DNA of 58,871 nt from CAZOVK01 sp964583165 (GCA_964583165.1 CAZOVK010000005.1:1-58871), one strand, 5' to 3'. Positions 46,794 through 56,165 are shown, counted from the stretch's first letter. Made by a program: numbers and translations. Notes: generated from the letters alone by a model not told the origin.

Positions 46794-49628
46794 ATGGCAC
46801 TTACTTTTGAATACCCATTCTTATATTTCGGCAATATCGGCGTCAAGCCATCTTTAATTATGCTTGGGGTTTTCGTAGTATTTGAGGTTGTTGTCTTTTT
46901 TATGTCACATAGAGTTTCAGAGAAAAAGAGTATCCCATTTCTGCTTCGTTACAATCTAAGTGAATTGTCATATAGCACAAAATACAGGCTGGCATTTGGC
47001 GCGCTTGTGTTGATTGTTTTAGGTTTCGCAGGAGTTTTTAATATTACTATTGTCGAAGGCGGGTTATTTTATAACATAGCAAAAGGTTATCTGGAAAGTG
47101 AGACGGTTGTTTCAATAGTTGTTCTTATCTCGGCTTTTTGCTCTTTGATGATTAAGTCGAATCGTGACAAATACATAAATGTCATCAACAGTGTTGCCGT
47201 TATTACTATTTTTATGTCGCTAAGTTCAATGCTTCTAACAAGACAAGTGATGATGACGGAATCATACAATTTACAGGTTTATATCTTCGTCATTATTATA
47301 TTAGGCGCACTTTCTTTAGTTAAATTAAAGCCATCAAATCAGAATGAAAGTGGGCGCGACTATCACCAACCTATAGTAAAATACGACGATTTATGCCCCG
47401 CACAACAATTACAGGCAGATGAAATAATGGGTAGAATAAAATACACACCGGTTAGCGCTCTCTCAATTTGCGTGTCAGGAGCGTGGGGTGCAGGAAAGAC
47501 TTCTGTGGTTAGCGGTGCACTTAATAAGTTGGTAGATGTTTCAAAAAAGGCCGAAGATGATGAACCAAAGGCGACATACTGCATAATAAATATCAATGCT
47601 TTAGAAATCGACACGGTTGATTCATTGTTTGTGTATCTCTTTTCTCAAATTAAGAATTGGCTCAAGCAACAGGGGGCATATGTCGGTATTGCCAGTGAAT
47701 ATGAGAATTTTATCGTGTCATCAATGGGCGTCATTACGCATAATACTATAGGGGCATTATTGGCTAAAACTCTATTTCCGTCAAATGATGATTACCGAAC
47801 GAGAAAACAAGCGCTTGAAAAGCTTCTTTCTAAGGCGCTAGATAAGGGTAAAATAATCGTGGTTGTAGATGACATTGAACGCTGTGATAGTAAAAAGGCG
47901 AAAGAATTCATTTTCTTCATAAAGGAGATAGCCACTCTCCCTAACTGTATTGCTGTGTTTATAACAGATTATGAGTATTTGGTTAACAATACGCTTGTAC
48001 GCAACGATAGTAAATTCGACACGTTTTATGAAAAGTTTTTCAACTGTAGGATTAATATAACTGAAGTCCCGTTTTTTGAGCTGGTAGCATTTTTTGAGAA
48101 GGATGACTTTTTGGACGTCAATCTTTTATATGATGAATACAAAAAACCGTCAGAGGTCGTTAAAGATGTTGAACGGCTACTACAGGGAAAGGCCTGTTTG
48201 AATCAATTTCGCGGTCTGCTTAATAATCCCCGCACGTTGATGAAAATCTATGATGTGTATAGAAAATACTGTGATATCATCAACAAAAGGTACATAACGA
48301 ATTTCGATGATGTTAAGGCCTATTTCGGAAGGATAAATCTTTCGGGTATTCTGTTTCTGTTGTCATACATAGAGGCTTGTTTGCCTTATGAGCTAGAGCA
48401 AATGCGAACGAAAGGTGTAAATAATTATTTAGCTAACTTGTTTGCGAAACCAAAAAATAATGATAATAACGAAGCCATTAGTATCATGGCGACTGAATAT
48501 TTCAATAAAGTAACGCCTTATTCTACTAAACCGACTTACTATCAGCTAAACGCTCGTAAGTTTTTACAAGCCCTCGTCAGAAATAATGCGGATTTGACTA
48601 TAATCGTCAACGGCTTTACATCACAAGAGGAGGAATGGTTTGACGCAATCGAAAAGGATAGAATCGACTCAACTGGGAAATATTGGGTAGATTTGACAGT
48701 TTCTGTATTGGGTAATTTTGATGAGCTAAATAAACATGGAGGGAAGGGCAGTCTTTATTTAGATAAGCTATTTAAGTACGTTAGTGAAACAACATCGATT
48801 AAGAAGGATTGCAGGGCACCATTTAGATTGTTTGAAAGATTGTGTGAAAGACTTGAGTCTGTACAAAGCTATGGCGGTTTTTATCTTAGGGGAGTTTATT
48901 TTTTGAAGCAGTTTTATGAATGTTTTTGCATAGAGAGTCATGATTATTCTCGAACTGTCAAAGAGAACTTGTCGGATTTTTCTGCACTTCTAAGGAGAAC
49001 CCGTATTAATGAGGTGACAAACGCAATCGACTTCTTAGTGGATGAAGTTCATATTAATGAATTTCATGAATCAGTGCGTATTTATTGCGTTGGAGACGAA
49101 GTAATTAATGCGTTTGTCAAAGTAATTGGGAGGTTTGTGAATTTTTCTGATAAACCTCTGAGCGGAGAAACATCATTGGATAAACTTGATGACCTTATCT
49201 GCAGATTGGAAGAATTCTTGTATGACAATGGATTGTCAGAATATCAAGATATGAAGCAATATATAGAGGACTTGAAAAAGCCTTTGTCTGATTTGCGTTA
49301 CCTTGACGCGATAGTTGAGAGCGTAAATAACGCACCCATCAAAGAATCTGACGCCGACACACCTAAATTCGACATAACGAATTTGTCGGCAGCAATAGAA
49401 TATTTTGAAAGAACATTGAACAATTCTTCTGAAAAATCATCAAAAGAATTTTCTGATTTCTTTCGCGGTCTTCCGCTAGATACAGATGGCATAGTAGTTA
49501 CAAAGGAACAAGTAGAAAAGCTTCACATATTGATAGAGAAATTTTGGAAGCGTGCCCCTCAGAGCATTGTCGCCGTATCGTTTAGAAAGAAACTTCTGGC
49601 TTATTCGAAGCTTTTGGAGGTTTCATGA
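46794..49628 (+). CDS. Membrane-anchored KAP-family P-loop NTPase
   Basis: 944 residues from ATG 46794 (GGGGGAT upstream; a TTG further 5' has no site). Four to five membrane helices occupy residues 1-180. Walker A is SGAWGAGKTSVVSG at about 228, and Walker B IIVVVDDIERCD at about 356, both KAP-like (the ATPase loops are split by membrane insertions in many members). The 500-residue C-terminal part is helical and unrecognised. KAP proteins include PifA of plasmid F, which excludes phage T7, and QatA of the Qat defence system. The gene is clearly AT-richer than its neighbours and stands alone. Confidence 0.85.
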   Translation: MALTFEYPFLYFGNIGVKPSLIMLGVFVVFEVVVFFMSHRVSEKKSIPFLLRYNLSELSYSTKYRLAFGALVLIVLGFAGVFNITIVEGGLFYNIAKGYLESETVVSIVVLISAFCSLMIKSNRDKYINVINSVAVITIFMSLSSMLLTRQVMMTESYNLQVYIFVIIILGALSLVKLKPSNQNESGRDYHQPIVKYDDLCPAQQLQADEIMGRIKYTPVSALSICVSGAWGAGKTSVVSGALNKLVDVSKKAEDDEPKATYCIININALEIDTVDSLFVYLFSQIKNWLKQQGAYVGIASEYENFIVSSMGVITHNTIGALLAKTLFPSNDDYRTRKQALEKLLSKALDKGKIIVVVDDIERCDSKKAKEFIFFIKEIATLPNCIAVFITDYEYLVNNTLVRNDSKFDTFYEKFFNCRINITEVPFFELVAFFEKDDFLDVNLLYDEYKKPSEVVKDVERLLQGKACLNQFRGLLNNPRTLMKIYDVYRKYCDIINKRYITNFDDVKAYFGRINLSGILFLLSYIEACLPYELEQMRTKGVNNYLANLFAKPKNNDNNEAISIMATEYFNKVTPYSTKPTYYQLNARKFLQALVRNNADLTIIVNGFTSQEEEWFDAIEKDRIDSTGKYWVDLTVSVLGNFDELNKHGGKGSLYLDKLFKYVSETTSIKKDCRAPFRLFERLCERLESVQSYGGFYLRGVYFLKQFYECFCIESHDYSRTVKENLSDFSALLRRTRINEVTNAIDFLVDEVHINEFHESVRIYCVGDEVINAFVKVIGRFVNFSDKPLSGETSLDKLDDLICRLEEFLYDNGLSEYQDMKQYIEDLKKPLSDLRYLDAIVESVNNAPIKESDADTPKFDITNLSAAIEYFERTLNNSSEKSSKEFSDFFRGLPLDTDGIVVTKEQVEKLHILIEKFWKRAPQSIVAVSFRKKLLAYSKLLEVS

Positions 49629-49684
49629 TAATAGCTTGGCTGATTTAATCGTGTTTGCGGGAAAGCGAGGGTAAGAAGTTTCAT

Positions 49685-49713
49685 TTGACGCGTCAACAAA
49701 ACTTCTGTATAAT
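49685..49713 (+). promoter_or_regulatory. Promoter of yajC with palindromic -35
   Basis: TTGACG (49685-49690)-17-TATAAT (49708-49713). The -35 lies in the perfect palindrome TTGACGCGTCAA (49685-49696). Confidence 0.75.
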
Positions 49714-49744
49714 AGGCTAAGACAAATTTTTTAAGGAGCGAATG

Positions 49745-50167
49745 ATGAACACGATTTTAGAGAAACTGAATTACTTCGCGGTTATGGCCACTACGATTGA
49801 CAAGACGGGGCAGACGGCGCAGGTGGCCGATGCGGCGGCCGAAGGGGCGCAGAGCGCCGGGCTTATGGACTTTCTGCCGATGATTTTGATTTATGGTGGG
49901 CTTATTTTCGCGATGTATTGGTTCTTGTTCAGACCGCAACGCAAGCGCGAAAAAGAAATGCAGGCTATGCAGAGCGCCATTAAAGCAGGCGACAATGTTA
50001 TAACGACGAGTGGTTTCTACGGTAAAGTCGTTGAAGTGGGCGGCGACCACTTCGTTATCGAATTCGGCACAAACAAGGGTATCCGCATTCCTGTCAGAAA
50101 GCTTGATATTGCGGGTGTGAAGTCACCCGACAACGCTGTAACACATACTGACAAGGAGAATCAGTAG
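49745..50167 (+). CDS. yajC: YajC, Sec translocon accessory protein
   Basis: 140 residues from ATG 49745 (AAGGAG 6 bases upstream; ATG 49742 is also possible). An Ala/Gln-rich N-terminus of 40 residues, one membrane helix (FLPMILIYGGLIFAMYWFLF), then RPQRKREKEMQAMQSAIKAG and the beta domain GDNVITTSGFYGKVVEVGGD. Part of the SecDF-YajC complex. tgt and secDF, frequent neighbours, are not here. Confidence 0.94.
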   Translation: MNTILEKLNYFAVMATTIDKTGQTAQVADAAAEGAQSAGLMDFLPMILIYGGLIFAMYWFLFRPQRKREKEMQAMQSAIKAGDNVITTSGFYGKVVEVGGDHFVIEFGTNKGIRIPVRKLDIAGVKSPDNAVTHTDKENQ

Positions 50168-50202
50168 CCGCGAACAGGTTTATAAGAAATGCCGGTGATA
50201 AG

Positions 50203-50802
50203 ATGACTCTCTTAGAGCTTCCGTTTGTAAACTATGGCAGAAGGGGCATTCTTCATGTGGAATGCCGCGAAAATACGAGCCTTGAATCAAGCGGCATGGA
50301 GATTGTGCGCAATCTCTTGCCCGACGAGAGAATGTGCCTTGGTTATCCCGTCATTCACGCCCACGCGCGTGATTTTGACGGGATAGGCATATTCAGATAC
50401 TGGGGATTCATACAGATAATAAGTCAGGATATGTTTCTGACGGGCAACTACGCCGTGCCGGACGAGGTCGAGGTCTTTGTGGACACGAACCTGCCCGGCG
50501 AGATTGTGCCGTTTTGCAACTATGGCTATTCGGCCGAGATGTATGACGCGCCCATGAATACGCTGTTAGACTGTGATAAGCTGATTTGGCGCGCCGATAC
50601 GTTTTTGGTGACCTTGCCCACTATACTCAATAACGACACAATCTCGTTCTTGGCGGGGTATTCTTGGGGGTATAACGAATTGTTTGTTGACAACGGGTTT
50701 CAGATAGAGATTGTGAACCCCGTTGAAGCGAACGTGTCAATGTTCCGCAAGCATCTGCCGTTGTTGAGAAGTAAGTTTCCGGGGTTTACATTTGCTGATT
50801 GA
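50203..50802 (+). CDS. Hypothetical protein
   Basis: 199 residues, not recognised. No signal or membrane helix. Acidic/aromatic-rich with repeated Gly-Tyr (FCNYGYSAEMYDAP, AGYSWGYNELF). It has GGTGATA before ATG 50203 and starts 35 bases after yajC, so probably in the yajC transcript. I see no catalytic pattern. Confidence 0.7.
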   Translation: MTLLELPFVNYGRRGILHVECRENTSLESSGMEIVRNLLPDERMCLGYPVIHAHARDFDGIGIFRYWGFIQIISQDMFLTGNYAVPDEVEVFVDTNLPGEIVPFCNYGYSAEMYDAPMNTLLDCDKLIWRADTFLVTLPTILNNDTISFLAGYSWGYNELFVDNGFQIEIVNPVEANVSMFRKHLPLLRSKFPGFTFAD

Positions 50803-50836
50803 TATGTGAATATACATAACATAAGAGTGTGATGAA

Positions 50837-51241
50837 TTGAAAGCGAAGATTTTGGCGCTCATTGAGCGTTACGGCGATATTTTGCGGTTCGGTTGTGTGG
50901 GCGTGGCGAATACGGCTGTGGATTTTGTTGTGTTCACTCTACTCACTTTCGCGGGTGTTAACGAGGGGTTGGCGCAGGGCGTTGCATACTCTTGCGGTGT
51001 TGTTAACAGCTTTTTGCTTAACAAGTTCTGGACATTCCGTTCGAGAAAAACGAACGCCGCCGCCGAGTTGCTCAAATTCTTGCCCGTGAACGCCGTATCA
51101 ATGGGGGTTACGGTGGTTGGGATTGGTTGGCTCACGAAGTCTTTAGGGCTAAATGTGTTTGTGGCGAAACTTATAATCACCGTCTTTGCGCAATTCATCA
51201 ACTACTTCGGTTACAAATTGTGGGTTTTCAGAAAAAAATAG
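50837..51241 (+). CDS. GtrA-family membrane protein
   Basis: 134 residues, TTG start. Four membrane helices with the GtrA pattern RFGCVGVANTAVDFVVFTLL near the N-terminus and SFLLNKFWTFRSR in the middle, ending INYFGYKLWVFRKK. GtrA-type proteins are thought to flip undecaprenyl-linked sugars for cell-surface glycosylation. Confidence 0.9.
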   Translation: MKAKILALIERYGDILRFGCVGVANTAVDFVVFTLLTFAGVNEGLAQGVAYSCGVVNSFLLNKFWTFRSRKTNAAAELLKFLPVNAVSMGVTVVGIGWLTKSLGLNVFVAKLIITVFAQFINYFGYKLWVFRKK

Positions 51242-51247
51242 GAAATG

Positions 51248-51271
51248 ACGGAAACGGTTCGCCGTTTCCGT
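51248..51271 (+). terminator. UUCG-capped hairpin between gtrA-like gene and lysC
   Basis: ACGGAAACGG-TTCG-CCGTTTCCGT, 10-bp perfect stem, very stable; the following TCTGGTG is not T-rich, and lysC starts 14 bases later, so it may also affect lysC translation. Confidence 0.7.
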
Positions 51272-51284
51272 TCTGGTGTTTGGT

Positions 51285-52478
51285 ATGTTAATTGTTCAGA
51301 AATTCGGCGGTACTTCTGTCGCCGACATTGCTTGTATCAGACGAGTCGCGGGAATTATCGCAAAGGCTTATTGCGCGGGTAATCGCGTAGCCGCCGTGTT
51401 GTCTGCCCCTGCCGGGCGCACAGACCAGCTAATCGGTATGGCAAAATCGATTTCTCCGTCACCGTCAGCGCGTGAATTAGACGCGCTATTGGCTATCGGT
51501 GAGTGTCAGTCAGTGGCGCTTATGGCTATGGCGCTTCACGAGTTGGGTTGCCCCGCCGTTTCACTCGACGCAAGACAGGCTAAGATGTACTCGACGGGTA
51601 TGCACGGTCACGCGCATCTGACCTATATCGAAACAACACGTATATTAGAAGAAATGGAGCGCGGCATAGTCCTCATCACGGGATTTCAGGCCGTCAATGA
51701 GCGGGGAGATACGACAACGATTGCGCGCGGGGGCTCTGATACTACGGCCGTGGCTGTTGCTGCGTCGCTTCGTGCCGATATTTGTGAGATTTATACGGAT
51801 GTTGACGGCGTTTATACGGCTGACCCAAACCTCGTACCCGAAGCACGAAAGTTTAGCTGTATCGGTTATGACGAGATGTTAGAGATGGCGGCTTCCGGCG
51901 CGAAGGTACTCGCGAAACACTCGGTCGAGATAGCCAAGAAATACGGCGTGAAACTAATCGTGCGTTCAAGCATGACAGATAATGACGGCACAGAAGTGGG
52001 GGATAACTGTATGCTCGAAAAACCTATAGTAAGTGGCGTTGTCGCCGACAAAAAGATTTGCAGAATCTCTGTTGTAGGCATACCCGATCGCCCCGGCATG
52101 GCGTTTGCCGTGTTTGGCAAGCTGACAGAAAAGCGCGTGCCCGCCGACATCATCTTACAGGCGCCGGGCAAGGACGGCACGAACGATTTGAGTTTCACAG
52201 TCGCGCGTAACGACATGCAGACGACAATAACAGCTATGGACGAGTTGAGGCTTTCTCTCGGCTTTGACAATGTGAGTGTTGACGCCGGTTGTGCTAAAGT
52301 CACGCTGGTCGTGTCACATCTGGCTGACAAGGCGCGTATTGCGTCTGAGATGTTCGAGATACTCGCGAGAGAAAACATCAATATCGGCATGATAAGCACG
52401 TCAGAGACAAAAATTTCCGTAATAATCAACGAAAATTATGCGGATGTAGCAGTCAAAGCACTGCACGCCCTCGTATAG
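51285..52478 (+). CDS. lysC: Aspartate kinase
   Basis: 397 residues from ATG 51285; the ribosome site is poor. Catalytic domain: VQKFGGTSVADI (KFGGTS), then TTTIARGGSDTTAVAVAA and YTDVDGVYTADPNLVPEA. Two ACT domains at the end (VVGIPDRPGMAFAVFGKL and VVSHLADKARIASEMFEI) give feedback control by Lys and/or Thr. It makes aspartyl phosphate, the entry to Lys, Thr, Met and diaminopimelate. Confidence 0.96.
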   Translation: MLIVQKFGGTSVADIACIRRVAGIIAKAYCAGNRVAAVLSAPAGRTDQLIGMAKSISPSPSARELDALLAIGECQSVALMAMALHELGCPAVSLDARQAKMYSTGMHGHAHLTYIETTRILEEMERGIVLITGFQAVNERGDTTTIARGGSDTTAVAVAASLRADICEIYTDVDGVYTADPNLVPEARKFSCIGYDEMLEMAASGAKVLAKHSVEIAKKYGVKLIVRSSMTDNDGTEVGDNCMLEKPIVSGVVADKKICRISVVGIPDRPGMAFAVFGKLTEKRVPADIILQAPGKDGTNDLSFTVARNDMQTTITAMDELRLSLGFDNVSVDAGCAKVTLVVSHLADKARIASEMFEILARENINIGMISTSETKISVIINENYADVAVKALHALV

Positions 52479-52508
52479 ATAGATAGAAAAACAAAGGGGG
52501 AAGTAACA

Positions 52509-53045
52509 ATGGATATGTATTCAGCAGCGTTTGCGGCTATGGCTGCATTCATGGTTTTAATTGTGGCCTGTCTGGTCATTTTAATCCCGTTCTATGTACT
52601 TCGTTCTCTCGGGTTATATAGGATTGCCATCAATCGTGGTATGGCTAACCCGTGGATTGCCTGGATTCCTATCGTGAACAACTACATCATCGGTCAATGT
52701 GTGGGCACGGTTCAAATCGGTACACTTACGGTGACAAACACAGGTCTTATCCTCGGCGCGGGACCGTTCGTTCTCATGGCGGCCAGTGCGCTCACGGTCA
52801 TACCTATTCTTGGCGGATTTATCATCTTCGTATGCTCGATAGCGTTCTCGATTTTCATGCTCTACTGCTATTACAAGTTCTGTCAGCAGTATGCGCCTGA
52901 CAACGCCGTTCTCTATCTAATTCTTTCGATTTTCTTCAGCGGCATGGCTGACGCTATCATCATCTTTACGTTCAGAAACAAATATCCCGTTTTCTACGGA
53001 ACAACACCGCCGCCGAACAATTACAACAACCAATATCGCCCGTAA
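52509..53045 (+). CDS. Multi-pass membrane protein of unknown function
   Basis: 178 residues, GGGGGAAG upstream. Four membrane helices; the segment ANPWIAWIPIVNNYIIGQ resembles the Trp-Ile-Pro-x-x-Asn signature of a widespread small membrane protein group (DUF5684-like). C-terminus PPPNNYNNQYRP is Pro/Asn/Tyr-rich. Function unknown. Confidence 0.75.
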   Translation: MDMYSAAFAAMAAFMVLIVACLVILIPFYVLRSLGLYRIAINRGMANPWIAWIPIVNNYIIGQCVGTVQIGTLTVTNTGLILGAGPFVLMAASALTVIPILGGFIIFVCSIAFSIFMLYCYYKFCQQYAPDNAVLYLILSIFFSGMADAIIIFTFRNKYPVFYGTTPPPNNYNNQYRP

Positions 53046-53302
53046 TCATACGGGCGTTTGCCCTTTTAAGGATTACCTTTAGGGGCGAAGCCGTGGGAGA
53101 TGTTCCGATTACAGTCATTGGGTTAGTATTTTGCGAAAACACGCCGATTTTTTCAGAAATTACCCCTCCCATAACAGACAATACAGAAAATGACACGTAA
53201 CTATAGTTAGACACGCTAAAAACTGGGGCACTTGCCCCAATTTTTACAGGCGTAATACTATGACAGGCGAAGTACCTCACGGTCATGAACAGGGGATGTG
53301 GT
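53046..53302. other. Intergenic region before the padR operon
   Basis: About 255 bases without a gene. It holds one clear hairpin, TGGGGC/GCCCCA followed by ATTTTT (53224-53245), which looks like an intrinsic terminator on the plus strand. The rest has no reading frame with a ribosome site; CTATAGTTAG near 53200 may belong to a promoter but no pair of boxes is convincing. Confidence 0.6.
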
Positions 53303-53629
53303 ATGTCAATTACGGCGGATATAATTAGAGGGCATACGGAGATGATAATCTTGGCTATGCTTAAAGCGAACGACAGCTATGGCTATGAAATCGGCAAGAA
53401 CATATCGCTGGCTACAAACGCGCGGTATGAGATGAAAGACGCGACACTCTACAGCGCGTTTCGACGGCTTGAAAACAGCGGGTTTATCACAAGTTACTGG
53501 GGTGCGGGTGATTTGGGCGCAAGGCGGCGTTATTACCGAATAACGGACGCAGGTAATGCGGCGCTTGAGCGAAGCCGCACAGATTGGACACAGGCGAAAA
53601 AGATAATTGATACGCTGATAGGCGAATAG
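53303..53629 (+). CDS. PadR-family transcriptional regulator
   Basis: 108 residues from ATG 53303. Winged-helix PadR pattern: LAMLKANDSYGYEIGKNI, the recognition part DATLYSAFRRLENSGFITS and the wing GARRRYYRITDAGNAAL. It lies 10 bases before the HAAS-domain gene, the usual PadR/DUF1700 pair, in which PadR represses the membrane-protein operon. Confidence 0.93.
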   Translation: MSITADIIRGHTEMIILAMLKANDSYGYEIGKNISLATNARYEMKDATLYSAFRRLENSGFITSYWGAGDLGARRRYYRITDAGNAALERSRTDWTQAKKIIDTLIGE

Positions 53630-53639
53630 GAGGAAGCAT

Positions 53640-54383
53640 ATGAACATTGTAATCCGCGAATACGTGGAGGAGCTTTTCAGCTCACAACCGCAGGACGCAA
53701 AGACGGTTGAGTTGAAAGAGGAGCTGGCGGCGCATTTAAGCGCCAAGTTTGAAGACCTTGTGGCATCGGGTATGCCTAAGGAGAGGGCGTTTTCAGAGGT
53801 CATCTCGGGAGTTGGCAACGTACAGGAACTCGTGAACAACGCGAAATACGGTAAATATTGTCGCGCAACAGACGAATACCGCGTGACAGTCAAGCGGGTG
53901 AAGAAAGAGAAAGACAGCCTTTTTGGGCTAATCAGTGGCACATTCTGGCTCGTTGTTCTTGTGCTATATGGGCTTATCACAATGAAAACCCATAACTACT
54001 ATATGACTTGGACTATTTTCGTACTCGCCGCGGCAGGTCAGAACCTTCTTAGCTACTACATCCACAACCGCGCCGCCATGTATGCCAAGGAGCGCATGAA
54101 AACGGCGTATAACGAAGCCGATTATGCCGACGCGCAGAAACGCCATTTATACAACGCTAAGGCCGCTAAAAACGCTAAGAGTGGCGCGCTCTGGTGCAGT
54201 ATTACGTTTATCTATTTCATCGTCAGTTTCGTTACCCACTCATGGGCTTTCTCGTGGATTATCTTCATTATCGGCGCAATCGGCCAGAATCTGCTTCTGA
54301 TTCAAGAGCGTTTGGCGAAAGGCGGCTTGGCAAAGGACGGATTCAAAGAGGAAGAGCGCGGCTCAGAGTCGCGTTTGCAATAG
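53640..54383 (+). CDS. HAAS (permease-prefix/DUF1700-like) domain membrane protein
   Basis: 247 residues. An N-terminal alpha-helical HAAS domain (ELKEELAAHLSAKFEDLV, GMPKERAFSEVISGVGN) is followed by two pairs of membrane helices separated by a charged loop (MYAKERMKTAYNEADYADAQ). Partner of the PadR gene upstream; role unknown. AGGAGG before ATG. Confidence 0.85.
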   Translation: MNIVIREYVEELFSSQPQDAKTVELKEELAAHLSAKFEDLVASGMPKERAFSEVISGVGNVQELVNNAKYGKYCRATDEYRVTVKRVKKEKDSLFGLISGTFWLVVLVLYGLITMKTHNYYMTWTIFVLAAAGQNLLSYYIHNRAAMYAKERMKTAYNEADYADAQKRHLYNAKAAKNAKSGALWCSITFIYFIVSFVTHSWAFSWIIFIIGAIGQNLLLIQERLAKGGLAKDGFKEEERGSESRLQ

Positions 54384-54399
54384 GTTTGGGGGCGTTTTT

Positions 54400-54738
54400 G
54401 TGAGATATTCTGAACTAAACGCCAAATTGTCCGGATATTTCCCGGCTCTACAGCCGGTGATAGACCTAGAAATGGATAACGGTTATAAACCTGTTCCGCA
54501 TGTGTTATACGAAAACGTGCTGAATCCCTATGTAATAGAGTTGCTTAGGGATGATGATAACCCCGACGAGATAAAGCGCGTTTTCGTATTCTATGAAAGG
54601 TTAGCGGCGAGTACGGATGACGATGTACGGGATTTGTTGCAAGAAACGCTACTCGACGCGCTTAGAAATGACTACTATATATACAATAATGCGCTAAAGC
54701 ATATGTTGCCCAAAACAAGGCAGATTATAAGCCTATAA
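54400..54738 (+). CDS. Small helical protein, possible immunity-type (DUF7674-like)
   Basis: 112 residues, GTG 54400 with GGGGGC upstream. All-helical acidic protein (YSELNAKLSGYFPALQPVID, then VFYERLAASTDDDVRDLLQE). This pattern is reminiscent of DUF7674 immunity-like proteins, but I am not certain, and no toxin partner is adjacent. Sits 16 bases after the HAAS gene. Confidence 0.55.
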   Translation: MRYSELNAKLSGYFPALQPVIDLEMDNGYKPVPHVLYENVLNPYVIELLRDDDNPDEIKRVFVFYERLAASTDDDVRDLLQETLLDALRNDYYIYNNALKHMLPKTRQIISL

Positions 54739-54782
54739 ATTGGCTCTGGCTTCCGAAATACCCATTTAATCCCGTATATATC

Positions 54783-54825
54783 GCCCCGTTTCAGTCAATC
54801 ATAATATTGATTGAATGACGGGGTG
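54783..54825 (+). repeat. Hairpin covering the spoIVB ribosome-site region
   Basis: CCCCGT/ACGGGG enclosing TCAATCA/TGATTGA (about 54784-54823). The 3' arm contains GGGG of the GGGGTGAT ribosome site, 6 bases before ATG 54831, so folding would hide the start. Confidence 0.6.
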
Positions 54826-54830
54826 ATTTC

Positions 54831-56090
54831 ATGAGGTTCTTTATTAAGCCGTTTTTGGCGGCGTTATATATAGCTTTTACGGCGGCGTTGGGTTTTGCCT
54901 CATATGGTGCTGTGAGGGTGATTTGTTTTCCTAACAGCGTGGCGGTTATCGAAGGGCAAGGGTTACGCCTGCCCGGTAATTTACCTGTATCGGCTTCGAC
55001 GGTTATAGAAGCTTTACCTGTAACACAAACGGGCGATACGCCCGTAACGGAGAATATCTTACCCACATCGGGCGAGATGGCATTAGAAGCGGGCGCGGAT
55101 GCGCAGATTGAATTGAGTTTTTTCGGCGTACCACTCAAACGCGTGTCGCTTGACGTAATCAAAGACACAGAGGTAATACCATGCGGCGTGACAGTGGGCG
55201 TATGGATGAAAACAGACGGCGTTATGGTACTGGGTTGTGGCAATGTCACAAGCGCAGACGGCAAGAGTGTAAGCCCATGTGACGGCAAACTTCAGCCGGG
55301 CGACGTAATTCTTGACCTAAACGGCATTAAGATAGAGAACAAGAGGCAGTTATTAGAAACAATCGATGTATCAACGGGCGACATCACCATATCCATCCGC
55401 CGCAATAACCAGCCCGAAAGCGTCACCGTAACGCCTGTAATCTCGGCAGACGACGGTAAGCGCAAACTCGGCATATGGGTGCGCGAATCGACAAAGGGTA
55501 TAGGCACGTTGACCTATTATAACCCCGCCACTAAACAATTCGGTGCTCTTGGTCACGGTATTATGGACGTTGACACGAAGAAGTTAATGAGCGTTCGGAC
55601 GGGTGAAATTCTCGAATCGAGTATTGTGGCTGTCAAGCGCGGCAAGAAGGGCGCGCCGGGTGAACTCGTGGGTAATATCAACGAAAAATCGGTTATTGGC
55701 GAGATAGTAGCCAATACGCCACGTGGGCTTTATGGCTCAATTCAAAACGCCGAGGTTTTACCTAAAGAAGCTGTTAAAATCGCATTACAGGGCGAAGTAC
55801 ATGAAGGCCCCGCGATTATGATTTCAAATGTCAACGGCAATGAGATAAAGCGATATGATGTATATATCGAAAACGTCTTCCGCTATTCGCAAGACGAGTC
55901 AAAGGGCATGATTATTCGCGTCACTGACCCAGAACTGTTGACCAAAACGAATGGCATAGTGCAGGGTATGAGCGGCAGCCCGATTTTGCAAGACGGTAAG
56001 ATAATCGGCGCGATAACGCATGTATTTGTCCAGAACCCTACCAAGGGTTATGGGATATTTATAGAGAATATGTTGAAACAGGGCGCGTAA
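54831..56090 (+). CDS. spoIVB: SpoIVB peptidase (stage IV sporulation signal protease)
   Basis: 419 residues. N-terminal membrane anchor (FLAALYIAFTAALGFASYGA), a PDZ domain (KLQPGDVILDLNGIKIENK), then the S55 chymotrypsin-like protease with GALGHGI (His) and GMSGSPILQDGKIIGAITHV (Ser). Secreted from the forespore, it triggers pro-sigma-K processing by cleaving SpoIVFA. In most Firmicutes it lies between recN and spo0A; here it is about 50 kb from recN and no spo0A follows. Confidence 0.96.
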   Translation: MRFFIKPFLAALYIAFTAALGFASYGAVRVICFPNSVAVIEGQGLRLPGNLPVSASTVIEALPVTQTGDTPVTENILPTSGEMALEAGADAQIELSFFGVPLKRVSLDVIKDTEVIPCGVTVGVWMKTDGVMVLGCGNVTSADGKSVSPCDGKLQPGDVILDLNGIKIENKRQLLETIDVSTGDITISIRRNNQPESVTVTPVISADDGKRKLGIWVRESTKGIGTLTYYNPATKQFGALGHGIMDVDTKKLMSVRTGEILESSIVAVKRGKKGAPGELVGNINEKSVIGEIVANTPRGLYGSIQNAEVLPKEAVKIALQGEVHEGPAIMISNVNGNEIKRYDVYIENVFRYSQDESKGMIIRVTDPELLTKTNGIVQGMSGSPILQDGKIIGAITHVFVQNPTKGYGIFIENMLKQGA

Positions 56091-56098
56091 AGGCGCGA

Positions 56099-56126
56099 AA
56101 GCCGTCCGTAATGGACGGCTTTTTTA
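56099..56126 (+). terminator. Terminator of spoIVB
   Basis: AAGCCGTCC-GTAAT-GGACGGCTT followed by TTTTTAT, 9 bases after the stop. Confidence 0.92.
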
Positions 56127-56136
56127 TATAAAAACA

Positions 56137-56156
56137 GGCGGCTCGTTAGAACCGCC
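56137..56156 (-). terminator. Terminator of the NMT1-type lipoprotein gene
   Basis: GGCGGCTC-GTTA-GAACCGCC (one mismatch). On the minus strand it is followed by TGTTTTTATAT. It faces the spoIVB terminator. Confidence 0.75.
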
Positions 56157-56165
56157 GTGTTTGGG

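Noticed and set aside
45662..49628. Complete integrative element at tRNA-Arg
   Set aside because: No integrase, relaxase or excision gene between the tRNA and yajC, and the second tRNA copy is not a clean 3' att duplication.
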